DNA of 13,194 nucleotides. Source: Chloroflexota bacterium. Its GTDB lineage: Bacteria; Chloroflexota; Limnocylindria; Limnocylindrales; CSP1-4. Below the pieces are notes generated by a model, which ran no database searches, was not told the origin of the DNA, and saw nothing but the letters and a program-made list of their open reading frames with translations. Made by a program: the position numbers and the translations under genes. Location: positions 1 to 13,194 of the forward strand of contig JAJYGO010000358.1 in the NCBI GenBank assembly GCA_021785115.1. The letters run 5' to 3'. How positions within the stretch are numbered: position 1 is the stretch's first letter; each line of letters opens with the position of its first letter. This document shows, in pieces, positions 5,534 to 12,652 of the stretch.

Positions 5534-6175
5534 GTGTCCGACTTCGGTGGCGGGCTCTGGGTGATCGTCGTCCTGGACTCCGCGCTTCTCATCGGCTTTG
5601 CCGCAACGCTGTTTCGTCCCCAGACACGCCGCGACTGGCGGGTGATGGGCTCGTTCTCCGCGTTTGTCGTGGCGCTCTTTGCGGAGATGTATGGGTTCCC
5701 GTTGACCATCTACGTCCTCTCCGGACTGCTGGGTGCTGCCTTCCCGCAGCTCGCCGCCACGCACGCGGGAGGCCACCTGCTCAACGACCTGATCGGCTGG
5801 ACCGGCGACCCGCACGTGAGCCCATTCCACCTCGTGAGCTACATCCTCATGGGCGCCGCGTTCTTCCTCCTCGCCCGATCCTGGCCGGTGCTCTGGCGTG
5901 CGCAACGTGCAGGAGAGCTGGCGGTGACGGGACCCTACGCCCATGTCCGCCACCCGCAGTACGTCGCCTTCCTCCTGCTGATGGTGGGGCTGCTCGTCCA
6001 GTGGCCCACGCTCGTCACGCTGGTGATGTTCCCGGTCCTCGCCGTCGCGTACCGTCGGCTGGCACGCACCGAGGAGCGCGAGATGCGCGCCCAGTTCGGG
6101 GCGAAGTACGACGCCTACGCTGCCACTACCCCGGGATTCGTCCCGCGGCGATCCAAGCGCAGCACCGCGTCGTGA
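5534..6175 (+). CDS. Isoprenylcysteine-carboxylmethyltransferase-like membrane methyltransferase
   Basis: A 213-residue membrane protein of the ICMT/NnrU/PEMT-like superfamily. Hydrophobic segments lie at about 6-26, 38-70 (FVVALFAEMYGFPLTIYVLS), 99-117 and 143-172. The S-adenosylmethionine site is the C-terminal block GPYAHVRHPQYVAFLLLMVG (133-152) followed by RTEEREMRAQFGAKYDAY (178-195), the standard signature. Bacterial members methylate small or lipid substrates that are mostly unknown; bacteria lack the prenylated CaaX targets of the eukaryotic enzyme. The start is uncertain. GTG 5534 has GAAAGG (5523-5528) five bases before it and gives the N-terminus MSDFGGGLW. GTG 5528 is too close to that site, and the frame stays open to 5273 with no protein-like sequence. 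The gene is a single unit with its own long upstream region. Homologues often sit in metal-resistance clusters, consistent with the neighbours. Confidence 0.85.
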   Translation: MSDFGGGLWVIVVLDSALLIGFAATLFRPQTRRDWRVMGSFSAFVVALFAEMYGFPLTIYVLSGLLGAAFPQLAATHAGGHLLNDLIGWTGDPHVSPFHLVSYILMGAAFFLLARSWPVLWRAQRAGELAVTGPYAHVRHPQYVAFLLLMVGLLVQWPTLVTLVMFPVLAVAYRRLARTEEREMRAQFGAKYDAYAATTPGFVPRRSKRSTAS

Positions 6176-6541
6176 CTCCGCCGCTGGGATCGGAGCGGGG
6201 CGTGCCGTGGTGGGCCGGCGTCGCTGTGACACCAGATCGGCACTGGGCCGTCCCTTGCCCCGCAACCGAGCGCGCCGATACCGTTCGTCCATGACCTCGC
6301 CCGTCCGACCCATGGGGATGATGTGTATGCGCCGGCGGCCCCGCCGCGCTGAGGACGGGGCTCTGGGTGCCGCGACCGGCTGACGCCGGACGGGACCTCG
6401 GGCCGAGGTCCCGGGAACGCAGCCCACGCTGCGGCCCATCGCTCCTCAGGACGAACGCGACGGCCAGCCGCCGGAACCACGCCCCGGCCGGGACCTCCCA
6501 CTCGTACGCCATTCACGACGCACCCCCTGGGAGATCATGTC
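6176..6541. other. 366-bp non-coding region between methyltransferase and OsmC genes
   Basis: No credible gene is seen. A minus-strand frame starting at 6512 opens with a protein-like stretch (MAYEWEVPAGAWFRRLAVAF) but soon becomes Arg/Ser/Gly/His-rich, and I do not call it. The notable structure is the long near-perfect palindrome at 6391-6413. The 8-mer GGGACCTC from its left arm recurs at 6490-6497. Confidence 0.55.
6391..6413. promoter_or_regulatory. Perfect 11-bp inverted repeat upstream of the OsmC gene
   Basis: The arms CGGGACCTCGG (6391-6401) and CCGAGGTCCCG (6403-6413) are exact complements around a single central G (6402). This symmetry, with no usable RNA loop, fits a dimeric regulator site better than a terminator. 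It lies about 130 bp before the OsmC start. Confidence 0.45.
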
Positions 6542-7060
6542 ATGACCGAGTTCGCCTTCGCCCCGCTCGTGTCCGCCACTCGCGAGGCCCTAGCGGCCGC
6601 CCCCCACGGCGCCGCCGTCCACACATTCCGCGTCGCTAGTCGGCAGACGTCCGGCCTCCGCAGCGACGCGCGCATCCGCTCGTTCGAGCTCGCGGTGGAC
6701 GAGCCGCCGCTGCTCGGCGGCAGCGACACGGCGCCCAACCCCGTCGAGTACGCCCTGCTGGCCCTCGCCGCCTGCCAGGAGATCACGTACCGGCTTCACG
6801 CCGACCACCTGGGCATCCCGCTCGACGGGGTGGCGGTGTCGCTCGAGGGCGACGTCGACCTGCGCGGGTTCTTCGCCGTGGACAGCGCAGTACGCCCCGG
6901 CTTCCGCGAGATCCGCGGCTCTGTCCGCCTCGACAGCCCGGCACCGAGGTCCGAGCTCGAGCGGCTGAAAGCCCACGTGGATGCCCACTGCCCGGTGCTC
7001 GACCTGCTGCGCAGCGAGACCCCGGTGGCCATCGCCCTGGAGGCGGCCGTACCCGCCTGA
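6542..7060 (+). CDS. OsmC/Ohr family thiol peroxidase-like protein
   Basis: A 172-residue cytoplasmic protein of the OsmC/Ohr superfamily. The two expected cysteines are present: Cys78 in LLALAACQEITYRLHADHLG and Cys150 in VDAHCPVLDLL. Family members use such a pair to reduce organic hydroperoxides. The preceding PNPVEYALLALAAC is the family signature (usually NP-E-LL-AL--C). The end sequence HCPVLDLLRSETPVAIAL matches the usual OsmC C-terminal strand. GGGAG lies eight bases before the ATG. It is separated by long gaps from both neighbours, so it is probably its own transcript, followed by a strong hairpin. Peroxide defence next to redox and copper genes makes sense. Whether it is OsmC-, Ohr- or YhfA-like cannot be settled here. 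Confidence 0.9.
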   Translation: MTEFAFAPLVSATREALAAAPHGAAVHTFRVASRQTSGLRSDARIRSFELAVDEPPLLGGSDTAPNPVEYALLALAACQEITYRLHADHLGIPLDGVAVSLEGDVDLRGFFAVDSAVRPGFREIRGSVRLDSPAPRSELERLKAHVDAHCPVLDLLRSETPVAIALEAAVPA

Positions 7061-7072
7061 CGGGAAGGGGGA

Positions 7073-7107
7073 GTCTGGCAGCGGCCGCGCGTCGGCCGCA
7101 GCCAGAC
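7073..7107 (+). terminator. Strong hairpin after the OsmC gene
   Basis: GTCTGGCAGCGGCC (7073-7086) pairs with GGCCGCAGCCAGAC (7094-7107), with a single A-A mismatch in 14 positions and a seven-base loop. It starts 12 bases after the stop. There is no T-tract, but the stem is the most stable seen after a gene in this window. Confidence 0.55.
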
Positions 7108-7208
7108 AACTAACGGCGCGGGGGCGACTCCGCGAACCCATGCCCTCCGGCACTCCTCTCAGCACACGTTCAGCCCGGGCTCATCCGCACGGGCCACCCT
7201 TCCCGCGA

Positions 7209-7228
7209 GCGGCAGCAAGCGCTGCCGC
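7209..7228. promoter_or_regulatory. Inverted repeat GCGGCAGC-AAGC-GCTGCCGC in the multicopper oxidase leader
   Basis: Perfect 8-bp arms surround AAGC and end eight bases before the ribosome site GGAG (7237-7240). The position suits a leader hairpin or an operator controlling the multicopper oxidase. The same AAGC spacer is seen in the repeat upstream of cytochrome b. Confidence 0.5.
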
Positions 7229-7246
7229 CTGCAGTTGGAGCCCCGC

Positions 7247-8419
7247 ATGTCGTTGCGCGTCCCTGGAGTTGTCAGCGTGGCCGCGGTCGTCGCGGCGATT
7301 GTGGCGAGTGCGATCGGCGGCTACGCCCTGGCGGGGGCCAGGGCGGGCAGCGCCGGCGTCGCGACCGGCACCGATGCAGGCCTGGCCCTCGCCAGCCGCA
7401 CGTCGCTCGAGCAGCTGCTCGCCACCAAGCCCATCACGCCGACTGGCAGGACGAAGACGTTCGACCTCGCGATCGGCGAGACCACCTGGGAGCTTGTGCC
7501 CGGCGTCACGACGCAGGCTGTCGCCGTAAACCGCACGGTGCCTGGCCCGACCATCCGCGTGACGGAGGGCGACGCGGTCGTGGTCAACGTGCGCAACCAA
7601 CTCACGGAGCCGACTTCGATCCACTGGCACGGCGTCCACGTCCCCAACGACCAGGATGGCGTCTCCGGCGTGACGCAGGATCCGATCCCGGCGGGCGGCT
7701 CCTACACCTACCGCTTCACGGCATCGCACGCCGGCACCTTCATGTACCACGCTCACGGCCCGAAGAGCCGTGAGCAGATTGACCGCGGGCTCTATGCGCC
7801 CCTAATCATCGACCCAGCCGGGCCGGACCAGATCGCCGCAGATGTGGAGCAGGTGCTCGCGATCGGCAACTGGATGGTCGGCAGCGACATGGCGACGATG
7901 GGCGCCATGAGCATGGACTACAACTACTTCACCATGAACGGCAAGTCGTACCCGGCGACGACCCCGATCGCGGTGCGCCAGGGACAGCTGGTGCGGCTGC
8001 GGATCGTCAACCCCAGCCAGACCCTCCACCCGATGCACCTCCACGGGTTGGACATGGCCGTTGTGGCCAAGGACGGCGAGGCCCTACCGCAGCCCCAGCG
8101 ACTCAACACGCTCGACGTCGCCCCAGGCGACACGTACGACGTGGTCATCCTCGCCTCGGCCCCCGGCACGTGGCTGTTCCACTGCCACGACCTCCACCAC
8201 GTGACCAACAACGGCGTGGAGCCCGGCGGGCTGATCGTGCCCATCGTCGTGACGGCGTCCGACGGGCCTTCGCCATCGCCGTCCGCATCGGCGATCCCGG
8301 CTGCGTCGAGTGCCGCGCCCTCAGCGTCGCCCAGCCTTTCTTCGGATCCGACGGCGCCTGCGTCGACGACCCCCGAGCACACGGCGGTGCCGGGCATGAC
8401 CGCCATGCCGGGGATGTAG
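7247..8419 (+). CDS. Membrane-anchored two-domain multicopper oxidase
   Basis: A 390-residue exported protein. Residues 8-29 form an uncleaved anchor or signal peptide. Two cupredoxin domains follow (about 65-190 and 225-335). All four copper motifs are intact: HWHG (126-129), YHAHG (167-171), HPMHLHG (261-267) and HCHDLHH (312-318). By family rules His261, Cys313 and His318 bind type 1 copper, and the other eight His form the trinuclear centre that reduces oxygen to water. The single type 1 site in the second domain suggests the type B two-domain architecture. Residues 210-230 are Met-rich (Met210, 215, 218, 221, 223, 230). A Pro/Ser/Ala linker (338-376) leads to a C-terminal PGMTAMPGM. These Met clusters suggest cuprous-ion oxidation. 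The start has GGAG six bases upstream; a TTG at 7235 is less likely. A laccase or nitrite-reductase-like role is less likely. Confidence 0.93.
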   Translation: MSLRVPGVVSVAAVVAAIVASAIGGYALAGARAGSAGVATGTDAGLALASRTSLEQLLATKPITPTGRTKTFDLAIGETTWELVPGVTTQAVAVNRTVPGPTIRVTEGDAVVVNVRNQLTEPTSIHWHGVHVPNDQDGVSGVTQDPIPAGGSYTYRFTASHAGTFMYHAHGPKSREQIDRGLYAPLIIDPAGPDQIAADVEQVLAIGNWMVGSDMATMGAMSMDYNYFTMNGKSYPATTPIAVRQGQLVRLRIVNPSQTLHPMHLHGLDMAVVAKDGEALPQPQRLNTLDVAPGDTYDVVILASAPGTWLFHCHDLHHVTNNGVEPGGLIVPIVVTASDGPSPSPSASAIPAASSAAPSASPSLSSDPTAPASTTPEHTAVPGMTAMPGM

Positions 8420-8429
8420 GGCTGGCCTC

Positions 8430-8444
8430 GCTCGCTTCGCGAGC
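8430..8444. terminator. Hairpin between convergent multicopper oxidase and ccm operon
   Basis: GCTCGC-TTC-GCGAGC is a perfect 6-bp stem with a three-base loop, 11 bases after the oxidase stop. A second pairing, CGCCCCC (8453-8459) with GGGGGCG (8481-8487), lies farther on. Either could end transcription from one side; no T-tracts are present. Confidence 0.38.
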
Positions 8445-8517
8445 CGGCGCCACGCCCCCACCTGATCGGCCCGTCGGCTCGGGGGCGCGGCAATCACCGC
8501 GCGGGATGGGCGTTCGA

Positions 8518-9543
8518 TCAGGGAGCGGGCGATCCCGGGCTGGCGCTGGCGGCGGACGACTGATTCGCGTCACTCGCGGCGAGCAGCGACTCGACCGTCG
8601 TGCGGCGCACGTCGTCGCCCGCCGCGACTTCCAGGAAGCGGGCGGCGTCGGCCCGCACGCGGGCGTCGGCCCGGCCGAACAGTTGCTGGTTGGCCACCAT
8701 TCGCATGAACAGGGCGTCCGCACTCGCGCCGTTCGTGCCCAGAATGCCGTCGAGCAGCGTGACAGCGACGTCAGGGCGTCCCGATTCGATCAGGATCGCA
8801 GCCAAGCCGAGCTTCGGGGCGTCGGCCGCTGGGTCGACCGTCAGGGCAGCACGATAGCGCGAGGCCGCCTCGGGCAGGTCTCCGGCACCCAGAAGAGCGT
8901 CGCCGAGTTGGGTCAGAATCCTGGCGTCAGACGGATCGGCGGCAACCCACGCCTCTAGCTGCGCGATCGTCGGGGTCGTCGAGGGCGCGCCGCCACTCGC
9001 CGGCGCGCCTGCGGGCCGGAGGCCGAGCGCTGCTGGGATCGGCGCGAGGAGCGCCAACACCATCGCTCCGAACACCGCGCTCTCGGCCAGCCGTGGGCCG
9101 CCTTGCCGCGTTGCCAGATCGGCCGTACCAGAGTCGTGGTTGGCCTGTCGGGCATGGCGGGCATGGCGCACCAGGACGATCACTCCACCGACCACGACGA
9201 CGGCTGGGAGAATCCAGACCACGATGTCCGGGCCGGTCGTCGGGGGGTCGAGGAGGATCCAAGTTCCGTATCTGTCGGCGAAGAAGCCCCTGATCTGCTC
9301 ATCCGTGCGGCCGTCCCGGACCTGCTGCTCCACAACCTGTCGGATCTGTCTCGCAGCCTGGGCAGGGGAATCGGCAACCGACGTCGCCTGGCAGGTGGGG
9401 CAGCGGAGCGTCGACTCAATCGCCCGTGCTCGCGCCGAGAGATCTCGAGGCCGCGACGATGCCAGCAGCACGGCAGCAGCGATGACCAGCGCGCTGCCTG
9501 CCAGGGCAAGGAGGATCGCTGCTCTCATGCGAGAACGACTCAT
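8518..9543 (-). CDS. ccmH: CcmH-CcmI fusion, cytochrome c maturation thiol reductase with TPR domain
   Basis: A 341-residue fusion. After an N-terminal membrane span (about 8-28), the CcmH domain shows LRCPTCQATSVADSPAQAAR (46-65) with redox Cys48 and Cys51. Then come DEQIRGFFADRYGTWILLDP (81-100) and a second span (108-125). A third span (155-175) leads to a CcmI-like region of TPR-type helices (about 192-325) and a Ser/Ala/Pro tail. In System I, CcmH reduces the apocytochrome CxxCH disulfide and CcmI binds the apocytochrome C-terminus. E. coli CcmH is also bipartite. The frame is open to 9846, but ATG 9543 overlaps the ccmG stop as ATGA and gives the family N-terminus. It is the last gene of the ccm operon. 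Confidence 0.92.
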   Translation of the reverse strand: MSRSRMRAAILLALAGSALVIAAAVLLASSRPRDLSARARAIESTLRCPTCQATSVADSPAQAARQIRQVVEQQVRDGRTDEQIRGFFADRYGTWILLDPPTTGPDIVVWILPAVVVVGGVIVLVRHARHARQANHDSGTADLATRQGGPRLAESAVFGAMVLALLAPIPAALGLRPAGAPASGGAPSTTPTIAQLEAWVAADPSDARILTQLGDALLGAGDLPEAASRYRAALTVDPAADAPKLGLAAILIESGRPDVAVTLLDGILGTNGASADALFMRMVANQQLFGRADARVRADAARFLEVAAGDDVRRTTVESLLAASDANQSSAASASPGSPAP

Positions 9544-10139
9544 GGCCCGGCGATCGTGCGGAGCTTGGCGTCGATGTCGGCCTGCGAGAGCACCCCGACC
9601 TGGTGGGCCCGGATCATCCCCGTGCGGTCTATGAAGAAGGTCTCGGGGATGCCGGTGAGGCCATAGTCGATCGCGGCGGTCCCCTGCGGGTCGAGCAGGG
9701 TGGCGTAAGGCACGCCGAACTCGTCCACGAACCTCTGAGCGTTCTCTGCAGTGTCCTGATACAGGATGCCGACCACGGCCAAACCCTGGGGCGCCCTGCG
9801 CGCCAGCTGCACCAGCAACGGCGCCTCCTCGCGGCACGGAGGGCACCAGGAAGCCCAGAAGTTCACGATCACGGGGCGCCCTGCATAGTTCCCGAGGCCG
9901 AGGCGGCGGCCGTCGAGAGTCTGGAGATCGAAGGAGGCGGCCGGGCGATCGACGCCCGGACCCCGGTCCATTCCCGATGGCGGGGTGACCCGGAAGGTGA
10001 CGGTCACTTCAACGAGGATCGCGACGGCAATGGCGCCGAGGATCCAGACAAGTCGGCGCCGGGTACGTGGCCGAGACGGCGGTGCCGGGTCCCACGCCTC
10101 GGGATCGGCCGGACCAGTCGAGGCCGCCTGCTCAGCCAC
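9540..10139 (-). CDS. ccmG: CcmG/DsbE thioredoxin-like membrane-tethered reductase
   Basis: A 199-residue protein with one membrane span (about 29-50) after a Pro/Arg-rich cytoplasmic lead, then an extracytoplasmic thioredoxin fold. The active site is WCPPC (98-102) within [20 protein letters not shown]. The cis-proline follows at [12 protein letters not shown] (Pro165). CcmG supplies reductant to the CcmH and apocytochrome thiols in System I. The TTG at 10169 would lengthen it. GTG 10139 is preferred because it overlaps the ccmF stop by eight bases, as at the ccmC-ccmD junction, although the nearest GGAGG is 18 bases away. The assignment is firm from sequence plus operon context; isolated TlpA/ResA-like proteins look similar. 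Confidence 0.92.
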   Translation of the reverse strand: MAEQAASTGPADPEAWDPAPPSRPRTRRRLVWILGAIAVAILVEVTVTFRVTPPSGMDRGPGVDRPAASFDLQTLDGRRLGLGNYAGRPVIVNFWASWCPPCREEAPLLVQLARRAPQGLAVVGILYQDTAENAQRFVDEFGVPYATLLDPQGTAAIDYGLTGIPETFFIDRTGMIRAHQVGVLSQADIDAKLRTIAGP

Positions 10140-12048
10140 CAGCGCGCACCGCGGCAGCCTCCGCCGCAATCACTGCCTCGGAACCGCGCCCCCTCTGGGC
10201 CAGCGTGAGCGCCGCGCCCAGGGCGAGCACGACCCCGCCTACCCAGAGCCAGCTGATGAATGGGTAGGTGGACACCCGCACGGTCACCGTCCCGGACGCC
10301 GGATCGGCGTCAAGGAGCGCCACGTACACGTCCCCCAAGACTCCCGGCCTGACGGCGGGCGTCGCGAAGGCCTGGTTCGATAGCGACGACACCGTCAGGC
10401 GCGGCCCCGGCTCGAAGGCGGTTCCGTCGAGGACCAGGCTGGCCTCCACGGTCATGCCCGTGCTCGACGATCCGGCGGCGGTCGAGAGAAACTCGACCCG
10501 GTGGCCCGCCACCGAAACGACCTGCCCGGGACGCAACTGCGCCTCGGCGTCTGCGCGGCCGGATGCAGCGAGCACGATCGCGAGCGCCATCACAGCGAGG
10601 CCTGCGTGCGCGACCAATCCGCCCTGCCGGCGGACCGAGAGCGGGCGCAGGCGGGAACGTCGCGCCACCGATAACAGCGTCGCGAACAGGGAGAAACTGG
10701 CGCCCGCCGTGCCGAGGACACCGGCCGCGCCGAGTCCCGCGGCCGCCGCGGCCACGGCCCCTACGACAGCGCCGAACAGCGGCGTGACAAGCCGCCAGGC
10801 GATTCGGTCGGTCCAGCGCCCCCAGGGCAGGAGCGGGCCAGCGGCCATCAGACCCAGGAGGACCGCCCCAATGGGCCCCACGATCCTCTCGAAATACGGA
10901 GCGCCAACACTGACCCGACTGCCGTCGACGGCCTCGACAACCAGGGGGAACACCGTTCCGGCCATCACCGTCGCGGCGACCGCCACCAGAAGGAGGTTGT
11001 TTGCCATGATCGCCGCACCGCGGATGCCGCCGATCGAGCCTGTCCGCCCAGCAGGGGTCCGCAGGGCCGCGAGGCCGACCGTGCCGATCAGCGACGCCGC
11101 CACGAGGCCTGCCAGCAGGGGCCCGATAGCGGACAGTGTGAACGCGTGCACCGACTGTAGGACGCCGCTCCGCGTGACCAGCGTCGCGAACAGCGTCAGC
11201 AGAAACGACGCGCTCACGAGCGCCACGTTCCAGCCGAGGAGCGCGCCGGTGCGGCGGCCGACCATCGCCGAGTGGAGGAAGGCAGTCGCCGTGAGCCACG
11301 GCAGGAGGGCGACGTTCTCCACGGGGTCCCACGCCCAGTAGCCGCCCCACCCGAGGACCGCGTACGACCACCACGCCCCAGCGGTCAGACCGAGCGTGAG
11401 CGGTATCCACGCCACGACCGTAGAACGCGACGCATCCGCAATCCATCGGTCATCGAGCCGCCGGTGCCACAGGGCGTCGACGGTCAGGGCGAACGGCACT
11501 GCTAGCCCGACGAACCCCAAGTAGAGCAGCGGCGGGTGAATAACCATGAGCGGGTGCTGCGCCAGCAGAGGGTTCGGGCCCGGCCCGTCGGCCGGCACCG
11601 GGAACACCGGTCGCCACGGGTTGCCGGGGCCGAGCAGCAGGATGCCGAAGAACGCGAGCAGCGCGTGGAGGACGGCGAGGACCCCAGGCCTCCGGTCAGG
11701 AGGTCGGCTGGTCACCCAGCGCGCCGCGGCGACGGTGACCACTGCGAGGAGCGACGCCCAGAGGAGGATGGAGCCCTCGAGCGCCGCCCACAGCGACGAC
11801 ACCGTGAAGAGCGCAGGCGTGGACCGGCTGCCGACCTGCGCGACGTACGAAACGCTGAAGTCCCTCGCAAGGAGCGCGACGATCATGAGCACCGACGCTC
11901 CCGCAAACCCGACGGCGGAGGCTGCGGCGCACATGACGGCGATCCCGGACGGCCAGCGTCCTCGCAGCGCCTGGATCGCGGCGATAAGGCCGAGCACCGC
12001 GCTGCCGGTCCCGAGGAATGTGAAGGCGTACCCTCCCGCAGCGATCAC
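10132..12048 (-). CDS. ccmF: CcmF, cytochrome c haem lyase subunit
   Basis: A 638-residue polytopic membrane protein and the core of the System I haem lyase. The WWD haem-handling motif is WGGYWAWDPVENVALLPW (234-251). The four histidines expected from E. coli CcmF are present: His171 (in HPLMVIHPPLLYLGF), His259 (FLHSAMVG), His301 (QSVHAFTL) and His481 (GLVAHAGLAV). The first and third would bind substrate haem and the others the integral haem b. The long extracytoplasmic loop before the last span is present (about 500-590). The GTG start overlaps the ccmE stop as GTGA. Length is close to the usual 640-650. It receives haem from CcmE and attaches it to apocytochrome. Confidence 0.96.
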   Translation of the reverse strand: MIAAGGYAFTFLGTGSAVLGLIAAIQALRGRWPSGIAVMCAAASAVGFAGASVLMIVALLARDFSVSYVAQVGSRSTPALFTVSSLWAALEGSILLWASLLAVVTVAAARWVTSRPPDRRPGVLAVLHALLAFFGILLLGPGNPWRPVFPVPADGPGPNPLLAQHPLMVIHPPLLYLGFVGLAVPFALTVDALWHRRLDDRWIADASRSTVVAWIPLTLGLTAGAWWSYAVLGWGGYWAWDPVENVALLPWLTATAFLHSAMVGRRTGALLGWNVALVSASFLLTLFATLVTRSGVLQSVHAFTLSAIGPLLAGLVAASLIGTVGLAALRTPAGRTGSIGGIRGAAIMANNLLLVAVAATVMAGTVFPLVVEAVDGSRVSVGAPYFERIVGPIGAVLLGLMAAGPLLPWGRWTDRIAWRLVTPLFGAVVGAVAAAAAGLGAAGVLGTAGASFSLFATLLSVARRSRLRPLSVRRQGGLVAHAGLAVMALAIVLAASGRADAEAQLRPGQVVSVAGHRVEFLSTAAGSSSTGMTVEASLVLDGTAFEPGPRLTVSSLSNQAFATPAVRPGVLGDVYVALLDADPASGTVTVRVSTYPFISWLWVGGVVLALGAALTLAQRGRGSEAVIAAEAAAVRAGG

Positions 12049-12476
12049 GGTGTGCCACCGCCCAGCGAGGTCACGACCGCCGGCGGAACCGTCTGCCCAG
12101 GCTGGATCGCCTCATAGACTTCGGAGTGCTTCACGAGCACTTCGTCCGCGGCGAAGACGTCCCCTGGACCCATGCTGCCGGCCAGAACGACCCCGACCCC
12201 ATCACGAAACAGCGCCGTCGGCAGCGCCGTGGACACGACGCCGATCGATGTAGTGCCATCCGTGATCCTGAACGAAAGGCGGTGCGTCGCGGCGTCGACG
12301 TGTACCGATCCTGGGACGACCAGGCCATACAGGCGAGTGGGCGTGCTGTCCCGGCTTGCAAGGAGCTCCGAAGGCGTTCTGTAGTAGACGACGGCGCTCG
12401 AGAGCCCGACGCCGACCAGCACGACAAGCGCCGCACCGACCAGCAACAACCCGAGCGCCGAGACCCGTCTGCTCAC
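12045..12476 (-). CDS. ccmE: CcmE haem chaperone
   Basis: A 143-residue protein with one N-terminal membrane span (about 7-31) and an OB-fold domain. The haem-binding motif is HSEVY (117-121) in DEVLVKHSEVYEA. His117 would form the covalent bond to haem, and Tyr121 is the conserved partner, so this is the classic HxxxY form and not the CxxxY variant. Other family landmarks are YYRTPSEL (31-38) and RLYGLVVPGSV (48-58). CcmE carries haem from CcmC to CcmF outside the membrane. Its GTG start overlaps the ccmD stop (GTGA) with no clear ribosome site, implying translational coupling. Confidence 0.94.
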   Translation of the reverse strand: MSRRVSALGLLLVGAALVVLVGVGLSSAVVYYRTPSELLASRDSTPTRLYGLVVPGSVHVDAATHRLSFRITDGTTSIGVVSTALPTALFRDGVGVVLAGSMGPGDVFAADEVLVKHSEVYEAIQPGQTVPPAVVTSLGGGTP

Positions 12477-12652
12477 TTGGGGCTGGCGTCATGCACGGGT
12501 GCCGCGTCGTCGCTGGTGGACTCGGAGAACGCACGCATGGCTGCCCTCCGGATGCGCGCCGCGGCGAGCCGGCGCCGGAGCATGACGGCATAAGCTGCAA
12601 CGCCCCCCACAACGACGAGATACCCGGCCAGGACGAACGGGAGGTCAGACAT
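12473..12652 (-). CDS. ccmD: CcmD, small membrane component of haem export
   Basis: A 59-residue protein with one membrane span (about 6-24, FVLAGYLVVVGGVAAYAVML). A strongly basic stretch follows (RRRLAAARIRRAAMR, 26-40), then an acidic tail. This is the typical CcmD layout: the protein stabilises CcmC and CcmE and helps release holo-CcmE. The ATG at 12652 overlaps the ccmC stop by eight bases. An in-frame start at 12709 would add residues from inside ccmC and is rejected. Sequence conservation in this family is weak, so the call rests on size, charge pattern and the position between ccmC and ccmE. Confidence 0.88.
   Translation of the reverse strand: MSDLPFVLAGYLVVVGGVAAYAVMLRRRLAAARIRRAAMRAFSESTSDDAAPVHDASPK

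Noticed and set aside
5438..6439. 333-codon minus-strand frame across the methyltransferase
   Set aside because: Low-complexity Arg/Glu/His-rich translation antisense to a gene with a clear SAM-binding signature.
6126..6512. Minus-strand frame beginning MAYEWEVPAGAWFRRLAVAF
   Set aside because: The first 30 or so codons look protein-like, but the rest is Arg/Ser/Gly/His-rich and it overlaps the methyltransferase end antisense. A homology search with the N-terminus would settle it; without hits it is noise.
9544..9846. N-terminal extension of the CcmH-CcmI protein
   Set aside because: The extension is a shadow of ccmG in another frame. The ATGA overlap at 9540-9543 and the signal-anchor N-terminus define the start.
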